Positions 11,601 to 17,931 of a stretch of 23,823 nt of DNA are shown in pieces. Within the stretch, counting starts at the first letter, position 1. Each line of letters opens with the position of its first letter. Source of the stretch: Saccoglossus kowalevskii (lineage: Eukaryota; Hemichordata; Enteropneusta; Harrimaniidae); NCBI RefSeq assembly GCF_000003605.2, contig NW_003142306.1:235873-259695 (forward strand), read 5' to 3'. Both the position numbers and the translations under genes were made by a program. Under the pieces are notes generated by a model, which saw only the letters and a program-made list of their open reading frames with translations, ran no database searches and was not told where the DNA came from.

Positions 11601-14356
11601 TCTCACATTCCAGACACAATTATTCTAAAAAGAAACGATTACCACAAATACACAATTTGTTTCGTTATCTGGTTAACTTGTTTTTTTCTGGTTATTTTGA
11701 TCCAAGAGTGAAAGTATATATATATGTATATATATGTATATATGTATTTTTCTGTTTCTCATATTTGTGTTATCATAATTACCATAGACTGTCAATATAG
11801 CTGACCGACTTGTGATGGCGGTATCTCCATTTAAAGCATCAGAAACGTAGCATTCGTAGTCTCCCGAGTCGTCTAACGTTGTGTTGTCTATATATAGGTC
11901 ATAGTCGAACCCCGGAGTGGTAGAAACTATTGCGTAATGTGAAGTTGTCGTGGTATCTTCACTTATGATGTCACTTCCTTTCTTCCAGGATACAGTGCCA
12001 TGTTTGTTATTGACTGAACATTGTAGCGTTGTTGCTTCGCCTTCGACGACTGTGGTGTCTGATGGTTCCGTTTGGAAGGTTTGTCGAGCTGTAGGCAAGA
12101 ACATGGGCGTAAGTGTCCGTGGCGAAACTTGAATCAAGTTCAATCATATGTGTACTGTTGTGATTTACAAAAAAGTGAAATTTATTAATATTTTTGCGTG
12201 ATTGCTATTTTGTCATCAGTTTCATTATTTTGGTATATAAGTATAATATATTGTAATTGTTCACTTACGCTCGACTGTCAGTACAGCAGTACCACTAGTA
12301 ATTGCAGGATGACCATTGGCGGATGTCACTGAACACACGTAATTACCAGCGTGCTCTGGTCTCACCGACTCAATCTTCAAATTGTAATCAACTGATGGAA
12401 TCGGACTATTTATGGTGTACCCGGATGTAGATGTTGTAATTGTAGAATCAGAACTTATGTCTTCACCGTCCAATGACCATACTATCTGCCCCGCTTTGTT
12501 ACTTACAGAACAGAATAGCGTGACGTCATTGCCTTCCAGTTCGTCGGTGTTTGTGGGTTCAGTAGTAAATGCTTGAGGCGCTGTCGAAAAGTAAATATGC
12601 ATCGTTTCATCACATTTATTCTATTTTGACATCATAATGTCACCTACGTCATGCTCTATCTCGTTATCACTAAGCCTGGACGCCCCTCCCCTACTCCTAC
12701 ACACATTTTCCAATGACACAAATATTTTGGCGAATCATTGGAAAAGGGGATTCATCGTGGAATGACAATATATGCTGGGTAATTTCTCAGATAACTGTGC
12801 TGTACTTGGCGTCAAATTACACAGAAAACACGATTGGTCGATCTTCTTGGGTTTTTTTAATTGTAACAAGCATGTGCAATAGTTGAANNNNNNNNNNNNN
12901 NNNNNNNNNNNNNNNNNNNNNNNNNNNNNNNNNNNNNNNNNNNNNNNNNNNNNNNNNNNNNNNNNNNNNNNNNNNNNNNNNNNNNNNNNNNNNNNNNNNN
13001 NNNNNNNNNNNNNNNNNNNNNNNNNNNNNNNNNNNNNNNNNNNNNNNNNNNNNNNNNNNNNNNNNNNNNNNNNNNNNNNNNNNNNNNNNNNNNNNNNNNN
13101 NNNNNNNNNNNNNNNNNNNNNNNNNNNNNNNNNNNNNNNNNNNNNNNNNNNNNNNNNNNNNNNNNNNNNNNNNNNNNNNNNNNNNNNNNNNNNNNNNNNN
13201 NNNNNNNNNNNNNNNNNNNNNNNNNNNNNNNNNNNNNNNNNNNNNNNNNNNNNNNNNNNNNNNNNNNNNNNNNNNNNNNNNNNNNNNNNNNNNNNNNNNN
13301 NNNNNNNNNNNNNNNNNNNNNNNNNNNNNNNNNNNNNNNNNNNNNNNNNNNNNNNNNNNNNNNNNNNNNNNNNNNNNNNNNNNNNTTGGTTCTTGTTAGA
13401 AGATGTACGACACAGAGGTCGCATTGTGACAAGATCATTAATTAGGATTGACTTGAACTAATTAAATAATTGATTAAGTATATGACATGGTTTTATTGGC
13501 ATATGCTCTTACAAGGAGGGATCACTATGCATAATATATTGATGCAGACTTAATTGCATGTTTGGAGAAAAACAACAATCAACTGACATAGACATACCTA
13601 TAACAGTGAGAACCACCTGCCCAGACATGGCACCACCGTCTCCACCTCCCTGTGTTACCGTACACTCGTATGTATTTGCGTCATCGTGTCCAACATTAGT
13701 TATCTGTAAATCATACGCTTCGCCCTCAGCGGTAGTACTGTACACAATGGTATAGTCTGTATTACCTGTGCTCATCATGGTGTCAAAATTCAGAGGGCTT
13801 CCCCCCTGTAACCACGTGACAAATCCTTTTTTCTCAGCGACCGTACAGTGAAATGTTATAGTATCACCAACGACAGCAGTCTGATCGGTTGGCATGACAG
13901 TTAAATGCTGTGCGCCAAATACTGTATGGAAAATAACAATCATTAAAATGGCGTCTGGCTCAGTGCTAGTAACTGTTGCTATCCAACTGTTTACGGAAAG
14001 GTGAAACTAAGCTGTTGGTGAGAATGGTTTGCACAAAAACATAAGACTACATTTGGCCGTGGACGACGTCGATGGATTGGTAATCAGAATCCGTGTCATC
14101 GGTTTTTGCAGAACACAGTGCTTACGACTGGCTTACGATTAAAACGACATTTTAAGGCCGTCACCAAGAATAGAGTTCACAAACTCTATTGAAGTAATGA
14201 ATTTAATATAAATTTCTGTGGGACCGATTGGTGTATTCGTATAACAGGGTAAGGAGGGATTATTATTGAGGGTAGTAAGCGCGGTTACTTACCTAACGTC
14301 ACTACAGAGGAACATACACATAGTATGAGCAACCACGAGCTAACTCTACAAGCCAT
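1894..14356 (-). CDS. Gene A: multi-Ig single-pass transmembrane receptor
   Basis: This is the whole-gene span; exons are listed separately. It predicts a type I surface protein with a signal peptide, 17 visible Ig domains, one transmembrane helix and a basic tail of roughly 257 codons. Visible coding exons total about 6.3 kb, or roughly 2,100 residues, plus anything in the N gap. Every visible exon has an AG acceptor and a GT donor, except one GC donor. All exon borders are phase 1 apart from one phase 2 intron inside a split Ig domain, so single Ig exons can be skipped without breaking frame. The layout fits large adhesion, recognition or immune-type Ig receptors. I recognise no named orthologue and give no symbol. 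Two frame discontinuities (exon 9537-9852 and the tail) need resolving before the model is called intact. Confidence 0.88.
2666..3014 (-). other. Gene A intron, tail to transmembrane exon
   Basis: A 349-bp AT-rich intron with donor GTAAAA after 3015 and acceptor AACAG before 2665. I see no other feature in it. The frame read through its 5' end (AYYSST...) is intronic read-through. Confidence 0.75.
3015..3140 (-). CDS. Gene A transmembrane exon
   Basis: This 126-nt phase 1-1 exon has acceptor TTCACAG and donor GTAAAA. After a short RPTDTGTSVG juxtamembrane linker comes a hydrophobic helix, FWITLIFLIIALIVILLILF, followed by the stop-transfer sequence CVYKRREDEKG. This fixes the topology: Ig domains outside, basic tail inside. 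The length and composition are typical of a single-pass helix. Confidence 0.92.
3439..3726 (-). CDS. Gene A membrane-proximal four-Cys C2-like Ig exon
   Basis: This 288-nt phase 1-1 exon has acceptor TTTTTATAG and donor GTAAGT. The core cysteines lie in VLLTCITKGG and NTFTCTSSH, with the Ig tryptophan in ATLQWDQDG. Two extra cysteines, in the N-terminal FPQC and the C-terminal NPRTC, match the same positions in exons 4898-5200 and 23307-23609. They suggest a second disulfide joining the two ends of the domain. It resembles a C2-type Ig fold as in cell-adhesion receptors. Confidence 0.88.
3727..4132 (-). other. Gene A intron with GC donor
   Basis: This 406-bp intron starts with GCAAGT (4132-4127) and ends in TTTTTATAG. 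The frame across it fails if the nearby GT is used instead. It contains a T-run near 4031 and no other feature I can support. Confidence 0.75.
4133..4287 (-). CDS. Gene A second half of a split V-like Ig domain
   Basis: A 155-nt exon that enters in phase 2 (acceptor TTGCCCCAG) and leaves in phase 1. It supplies YSIRGDQSVGEYFLNIDD and the D.G.YYC motif (SDAGTYYCLLSS) with the second core cysteine, then the G strand. The downstream splice uses G|GCAAGT, a GC donor. Together with exon 4627-4804 it makes one Ig domain; it is the only Ig domain here interrupted by an intron. An RGD tripeptide is present, but nothing shows that it binds integrin. Confidence 0.85.
4288..4626 (-). other. Gene A intron splitting an Ig domain
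   Basis: A 339-bp phase 2 intron with donor GTATTT and acceptor TTTGCCCCAG. It contains a long T-run near 4470-4484 and two imperfect copies of the motif tgaccaaca near 4514 and 4558. Nothing gene-like was seen. Confidence 0.75.
4627..4804 (-). CDS. Gene A first half of a split V-like Ig domain
   Basis: A 178-nt exon in phase 1 (acceptor TTTCTACAG), out phase 2 (AG|GTATTT). It carries MVMECTALNKAGTLHWIKDG, with the first core cysteine and the Ig tryptophan, so it belongs with subtype B by sequence. Splicing to 4133-4287 gives DANRYSIRG across the junction, which restores a complete domain. Confidence 0.87.
4898..5200 (-). CDS. Gene A four-Cys C2-like Ig exon
   Basis: A 303-nt phase 1-1 exon with acceptor GCATTTAG and donor GTAAGT. 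Core cysteines are in ILVCESIGGN and TEFICQSNHP; extra cysteines are in YPKC and IPETC. It shares VTEDLLG.EFIC.S.H and the C-terminal C..GPLDI with gene B exon 23307-23609 (LTEDLLGAVFICTSSH, CQVGPLEF), and the exon lengths are equal. This is the clearest sign that genes A and B are paralogues. The domain ends the A/B array. Confidence 0.9.
5372..5632. repeat. Minisatellite, 13 copies of a 20-bp unit
   Basis: The unit attactactgagaaatgcat occurs about 13 times from roughly 5372 to 5632, with small variants (caggt, cgg, catt) between cores. The core actgagaaatg is unchanged in every copy. It lies inside an intron of gene A, ending 17 nt from the donor of exon 5650-5967. On the gene strand each unit reads TTTCTCAGTAGTAAT, which resembles a 3' splice site followed by in-frame stop codons. 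Confidence 0.95.
5650..5967 (-). CDS. Gene A Ig exon, subtype A (last of the array)
   Basis: A 318-nt phase 1-1 exon with acceptor ATTCAAG and donor GTATGA. Core motifs are LTCTVYHKEGTLIWSRNG and SGQYECWVTEGDNS. It begins DSEVQNFTTVPSD, the usual subtype A entry. Its donor is followed almost at once by the 20-bp minisatellite, an unusual setting for a constitutive exon. Confidence 0.9.
6100..6414 (-). CDS. Gene A Ig exon, subtype B
   Basis: A 315-nt phase 1-1 exon with acceptor TTATTTCAG and donor GTAAAT. Core motifs are LPCSVSNKHGSLSWKKDG and DGEYTCYVSEADNGD, ending AKLTVYG. It starts ASQSFTTEPSD. Both core cysteines are present. Confidence 0.92.
6531..6854 (-). CDS. Gene A Ig exon, subtype A, lacking both core cysteines
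   Basis: A 324-nt phase 1-1 exon with acceptor ACCTTTAG and donor GTAGGA. It is clearly subtype A (QHKEGFVIWSKDG, EYNLQITDL, SADNS), but the first core cysteine is Phe (TTT at 6774-6772, in LQFSV) and the second is Ala (GCC at 6597-6595, in YQARV). The tryptophan and hydrophobic pattern are kept and the frame is open, so the exon looks functional without the disulfide. It is also 6 nt longer than its sisters. Confidence 0.92.
6855..7309 (-). other. Gene A intron
   Basis: A 455-bp AT-rich intron, the longest visible within the A/B array, with donor GTAAGG and acceptor ACCTTTAG. I see no exon or repeat in it. Confidence 0.75.
7310..7624 (-). CDS. Gene A Ig exon, subtype B
   Basis: A 315-nt phase 1-1 exon with acceptor ATTTGTAG and donor GTAAGG. 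Core motifs are FNCSVSNKHGTLHWKKDR and AGVYVCYVTEATNGD, ending ATLTVFG. It starts DPQTFIEKPDD. The usual Gly after KKD is Arg here. Confidence 0.92.
7828..8145 (-). CDS. Gene A Ig exon, subtype A
   Basis: A 318-nt phase 1-1 exon with acceptor TTCATTCACAG and donor GTGGGT. It starts DAAVQDFTTVPVD; core motifs are LDCVVSNKEGDVIWSKDG and TGEFQCRATAADNS. Its opening is nearly the same as exon 8993-9310 (DAAVQNMTSVPED), which points to a close duplication of these two A units. Confidence 0.92.
8386..8700 (-). CDS. Gene A Ig exon, subtype B
   Basis: A 315-nt phase 1-1 exon with acceptor TCATCTACAG and donor GTAAGT. It starts EPQSFIVEPVE; core motifs are LTCSVENKHGTLHWKKDG and MGEYLCHVTSAANGD, ending VKLTVYG. 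The D of the usual D.G.Y.C motif is replaced (MEHMGEYLC). Confidence 0.92.
8993..9310 (-). CDS. Gene A Ig exon, subtype A
   Basis: A 318-nt phase 1-1 exon with acceptor CTCATTATAG and a weak-looking donor, GTTTGT. It starts DAAVQNMTSVPED; core motifs are LECSVFHKEGNVIWSKDG and TGVYQCRVTPADNS. The poor match of the donor to consensus makes this a candidate for skipping, which would keep the frame. Confidence 0.9.
9537..9852 (-). pseudogene. Gene A Ig exon, subtype B, with 1-nt insertion and stop
   Basis: The splice sites look good (acceptor CGCTATTAG, donor GTAAGC), but the exon is 316 nt where most sister B exons are 315. The 5' part reads FDCAVSNKHGVLSWKKDG in frame, then meets TAG at 9727-9725. 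The 3' part (SNDATIVAADSRL, VGSYVCFVSED) is intact one frame over. The insertion lies just after KKDG, within about 9724-9737. Options are an assembly error, a null allele, or an exon normally skipped, since skipping a phase 1-1 exon restores the reading frame. As sequenced it would truncate the protein. Confidence 0.85.
9853..10253 (-). other. Gene A intron
   Basis: A 401-bp AT-rich intron with donor GTAAGT and acceptor CGCTATTAG. It holds no further Ig exon and no repeat that I can see. Confidence 0.75.
10254..10571 (-). CDS. Gene A Ig exon, subtype A
   Basis: A 318-nt phase 1-1 exon with acceptor TTTTCTACAG and donor C|GTAAGT. It starts DLESQNFTSSPVD; core motifs are LRCSVENKEGSVIWSKDN and EGYYECRVTAADNS. 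It ends IDVL with C as the last base, whereas most array exons end in G. Confidence 0.92.
10692..11006 (-). CDS. Gene A Ig exon, subtype B
   Basis: A 315-nt phase 1-1 exon with acceptor TTATGAATAG and donor GTAAGT. It starts GRQAFTDEPVD; core motifs are LTCSVSNKHGALSWIKDG and EGSYICKVSDSVDGD, ending AIVTVHG. Both core cysteines are present. Confidence 0.92.
11169..11486 (-). CDS. Gene A Ig exon, subtype A
   Basis: A 318-nt phase 1-1 exon with acceptor GTAATTGCAG and donor GTTAGT. It starts DLEIQSFATTPSD; core motifs are LQCTVDHKEGFVIWSKDG and AGTFKCQITEADNS, ending VTLDVIG. It is the most N-terminal subtype A exon visible outside the gap. Confidence 0.92.
11716..11747. repeat. TA-rich microsatellite
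   Basis: An alternating (TA)n tract interrupted by TG steps, such as tatatatatatgtatatata, lies in the intron just downstream of exon 11783-12088 on the gene strand. It probably varies in length; no function is inferred. Confidence 0.85.
11783..12088 (-). CDS. Gene A Ig exon, subtype B
   Basis: A 306-nt phase 1-1 exon with acceptor TTGCCTACAG and donor GTAATT. It starts ARQTFQTEPSD; core motifs are LQCSVNNKHGTVSWKKG and SGDYECYVSDALNGD, ending AILTVYG. It is three codons shorter than most B exons, owing to a shorter stretch in the middle of the domain (TTTSHYAIV). Confidence 0.92.
12269..12580 (-). CDS. Gene A Ig exon, divergent subtype B
   Basis: A 312-nt phase 1-1 exon with acceptor TTTTCGACAG and donor C|GTAAGT. 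It starts APQAFTTEPTN; core motifs are LFCSVSNKAGQIVWSLDG and AGNYVCSVTSANG. The NKAG form links it to the split domain at 4627-4804 (NKAGTLHW). It sits directly beside 11783-12088 with no visible A unit between, so the strict alternation breaks at this end. Confidence 0.9.
12581..13597. other. Intron region of gene A containing a 498-base assembly gap
   Basis: N fills 12888-13385. The true gap length is unknown. The first bases after it (13386-13492) match the flank upstream of the decayed Ig half-exon at 17766-17931, and the exon-to-exon distance here (about 1 kb) is larger than elsewhere in the array. A missing subtype A Ig exon of about 318 nt would fit. No coding sequence is visible in the readable parts. 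Confidence 0.7.
13598..13921 (-). CDS. Gene A first Ig exon (N-terminal domain)
   Basis: A 324-nt phase 1-1 exon with acceptor TTCCATACAG and donor GTATGT. It starts VFGAQHLTVMPTD, directly after the signal peptide. Core motifs are FHCTVAEKKGFVTWLQGG and DDANTYECTVTQGGG. It belongs to neither array subtype: WSKDG is replaced by WLQGG, and a Gly-rich loop (GGGDGGAMSG) follows the second cysteine. As the outermost domain it is a plausible ligand-binding candidate, which is inference. Confidence 0.9.
13922..14292 (-). other. Gene A intron 1
   Basis: A 371-bp intron with donor GTAAGT and acceptor TTCCATACAG. It contains a perfect 9-bp hairpin (aatagagtt / aactctatt, 14169-14190, 4-nt loop). No other feature was seen. 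Confidence 0.75.
14293..14356 (-). CDS. Gene A exon 1: signal peptide
   Basis: This 64-nt exon starts at ATG 14356-14354 and ends phase 1 at G|GTAAGT. It encodes MACRVSSWLLILCVCSSVVT plus Leu: a short basic start, a hydrophobic core and small residues near the end, a typical secretory signal peptide. The start context (GGTATGG) has G at -3 and +4. It joins in frame to VFGAQ of the first Ig exon. An upstream noncoding exon cannot be excluded. Confidence 0.88.
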
Positions 14357-17300
14357 ACCTGGCTATGGTTCCTGAAAGACGAATCAGCGATATAAATCAG
14401 ACAAACGTCGATATTACAAGTTCTTACTTCGATAATTAAAGCCTGGGTCTGAATTATTCTCTTCAACTAATGTAAACAACTCGTGGCAATGCTTCATTAA
14501 TATAGCATGAATTTTCCCAATACTGCTCACATCGAAGACTCAACTAAATTTGAACAGTGGAAGGCAGAACATGGTCTATTTATCTTATTTCTGAAGTAAA
14601 CGGCGCAACAACATGTCCTATTATGGTGTCACGTAATCATGCGCCCCTGAATCGTGCGATAAATTAACCAATCAATATTATGTACAATAAATCCAAGGCA
14701 ATATACGTTATTCGCGTCGAGTTACGAACTGAACCTATTCTTCTCCCAATAACATTGCGACTTGTTATTCTATCGCTACCAATGCCGTCCTATAACTCTG
14801 ACCATTGTTCCTATTGTTCGCTGTGTAAGTTGTTACTATGTCCCATGGCTTGTGTAACAATGCATTATTACAGTGTTTGAACTATGTCTGCAACGTCACG
14901 CGACTTGGGTCAACGTAAATAACTCTTCTGGCGTTATTTTGACCTTTTGTATTTACAGCAGTTTTCCAAAAGCAATAATCCTAGCGTGGAAGTTTTGTAA
15001 ACAGTTAGCTATTATTTTTAAAATAATTTTATTATATGATTGCATATATAGTGTATTCTATATTCGCTGTAACCAAGGTGACTTTAATGAAGCTCGAAAC
15101 AAAATAATTAATTGTTATTGTGGCATGCCTTCAATAACATTAATCCATATAAAAATTTTCGAAAAACAAGTCGAAAATCTTACATGTTTGTCTTTTTGAG
15201 ATTTTTTTCATCATAATATATTGTTATAATGTATTGTTTCATATTCTATTTTGCATGTTTTATGTTTCATCCACATTTTTATTGGAAACTTTTATATAAC
15301 AAACCCAGTCGATTCAAAATATGAATTCAGATCAACTCTCCAACTCAATGTATGTGATTTTCCTTATTCTTTCTTTTTGGTCTCATACCCTGAAGCCGGA
15401 GACATTGTTGCACCAATATTAATAACTTCGCTTACTCGTTGACCTACACATGTTGTATACGTGCAACCAACGCCGTAAATACAAAGAAAATAAAAATCTA
15501 TACTCTCTTTATAGTTGTATTGATGGCGTGCTATCTCATATGCTGTTGTTGCCCGAGTATAATGGGCTAACGTTAGAATGTGGAGACCCTCGAGATTACG
15601 TTCATTATATCGATGATATATTGGCGTCTAAAATTAGGTAAAATAATCAATTAAACCAACATTATTCATATCATATAACGTGACTACGTTTTTGTTGTTA
15701 AATTTTAATTTTGAAAATGGCCTTGTCAGTAATATGTCCAAGAACATTGATATAGAAATTAGTGTTAATAATAATATTGATATTTTTACATAAGAATATT
15801 AATATACTTTAAAGACAACGCTTGTGTGTTATTGTTACTATGGGAATCGTGATAAAACAATTCACACTCACTGTGTAAAGTATTCACGCTAAGCCGTGTA
15901 AAAAGTTCTCGTTCAAAACATCGAGAACTGTGAATATATCGCCGTGGTGTACCGAATCTGTTTCTGTTCTGCCGTGTTTCTTTACGTTCACCTGCTCAGT
16001 TGTGTTTTCAAGTACGGTCTTTGTCGATTTTCTCATTGGCAGTAAAACAAGGTCATCCATTTTTTTTCATAAACAAGCGCTCTATTCTTGACATTGAATG
16101 AATGCGTGAATTGACGCTCGAACTGTTATTATAGTCATGGTCAAAGGCATATATTTAGCTCTAAACGACGGCCACGATTGAATTGTTTTCTATATCTACA
16201 CCGTAACCATATACTACTCTGTTTACAAACGCAGCCGAAAGTACTACTTAATTCATAGTAAGACCCCTTAACTCCCCAAAATTTGTATTTTACATTTGAT
16301 TCGTATACGTAATCAGGCTGCAGTATTTGAAAATAATTGAGTTATTAGACATCTATCGAGATCATTTCAATTGTCATAAAATGATGACATAGTGTCGAGG
16401 AAATTGTGATACGGCCTCGACAAGTAATGCATCGTCGATTGCGATATGAGTATTGGGCTTAGGGAAACATAATAATAATATATACCTGAACAATATCGTG
16501 AGTTGACGGAATGAAGTTGCTGTCGTGTATTTGAATTTGGCACGTGCGTACGTCAGAGTAAAAGTAAATATTACCTACTCACATTAATATATAAACAAGT
16601 TATATCGTGGGTCGATTCTGCAAAACCGCTGTCCTATATATCACACCTGATACCGTCATCAAGACAAGAATTGGCAGGAATTATTGCTAACGCCTAGGTA
16701 TCCGTTAAAGGTGGGTCATGATGACAGATTCGCTTATATTGCGATATAGAAAGTGATTCATGGTTCTAATAAGTACAAGATGCGCGTGCGCTAAGGCGTC
16801 CATCGCCATGTTTAAGAAAAATGCATTTCCGTTTGAAAGAATCTTGCTGATTGGTTCACCGTCAGGTAAAGTGTGGATAATTAGTATATGAAACCAATTG
16901 GAATATTTGATGCATTAGCATGTGTTTGTCATCGGTTGCTAACGACAACCGTGTTGTGCTCTATGGTACAAGTTGAATACAATGCGTATTGAGGACAAAC
17001 CTCTCATTATTGTACAGGCATATATATGGGTTGTGTTGCATTGAATGTCATTCACCGTGACACGGTTTAATGCAGCGCCTGTCGCTCAGTTGTGTCACGG
17101 ATTTTTCACTTCTAATGTAGGTGAATATTCCGGTATTTGTTTAGAGTCATTGAAATTCCTGTGACCAATCCCCAACCAAACTATTTAACAGAGGCACTGG
17201 ACAAATACAACGGAGTATCTAGTGTAAATTAATTGGTATCTAAAACATCACTTCATTGATAAAACGTTATAGCGAATGAACTCACGAATGATAAAAAACA

Positions 17301-17765
17301 GTGAAGGTCTGCCTAATTTATATTAGATTTCTATGAGCTATTCCTCATGGACTGGTTTCCAATGATGTGTATTAAGCATACGCCATGATCCTGAATTACG
17401 TTTGTCTGGCCAACTTGTACAGAGAGGTCCAGCCGCTATTATTTTATAAGATAGAATGATAAATGCATTCACGAACGAATCAGTAAAATATCTGGCGTTA
17501 ACGAGATATCCACGACTGGTCTATTCAGCCGCGAACTCTATAGTTACCACCTTCAAGTTGTTTTTCGACTGGGTAACTATGTTAATGCGTGGTATGAAAC
17601 GTAAGCATATGAACAATGAGAAAGTAGCTTTTGATCTGACCTATTCTACCATGACGCACGCACGACCCTGCCTACTTGGAAGTGTTCAACTCCCGGGTTG
17701 AATACGATGAATACACCGCAGAACAGATTAGTCATCACGTGGCAATTTCGCGTCGGACAAAATTT
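14357..17765. other. Upstream region of gene A; no gene recognised
   Basis: About 3.4 kb of AT-rich sequence 5' of gene A, where its promoter should lie. I cannot place a TATA box or initiator with confidence. It contains a nested inverted repeat (15881-15936) and a 9-bp inverted repeat (17055-17063 / 17092-17100). Plus-strand open frames of 60-110 codons near 14.7-15.6 kb and at 17456-17701 show no recognisable domain. Confidence 0.5.
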
Positions 17766-17931
17766 TGAAAGTAAAAGTGGCCACGGCATTGGTGATCGTG
17801 ATGTCGCTGCTAATGTCAACTCCGTCCTTTGACCAAATGACAGTGCCTTCTTTATCGCTGATTGCACATTCCACTACAGCTGAGTTGCCAATCAGTATAG
17901 TAGCGTCATTTGCAGTAGTGAACAAACTTTT
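17766..17931 (-). pseudogene. Decayed half exon of a subtype A Ig domain
   Basis: Reading leftward from an AG at 17932, this encodes FTTANDATILIG, VVECAISDKEGTVIWSKD and VDISSDITITN, unmistakably the front half of a subtype A Ig domain. Homology then stops near 17770-17790, so the second cysteine and the donor are gone. The remaining acceptor would enter in phase 0 instead of phase 1. It lies about 3.4 kb upstream of the gene A signal exon. The sequence just upstream of it on this strand (about 17971-18046) matches the intron edge of the gap at 13386-13492. Confidence 0.88.

Noticed and set aside
15450-15641. Plus-strand open frame containing YIDDIL, which resembles the reverse transcriptase catalytic box
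   Set aside because: Only this six-residue match is present; no other reverse transcriptase motif, no RNase H or integrase, and no terminal repeats occur nearby. The frame is 63 codons in AT-rich DNA.
17456-17701. 81-codon plus-strand open frame near the Ig relic
   Set aside because: No domain or conserved motif was recognised, and its 3' end approaches the decayed Ig fragment on the other strand.
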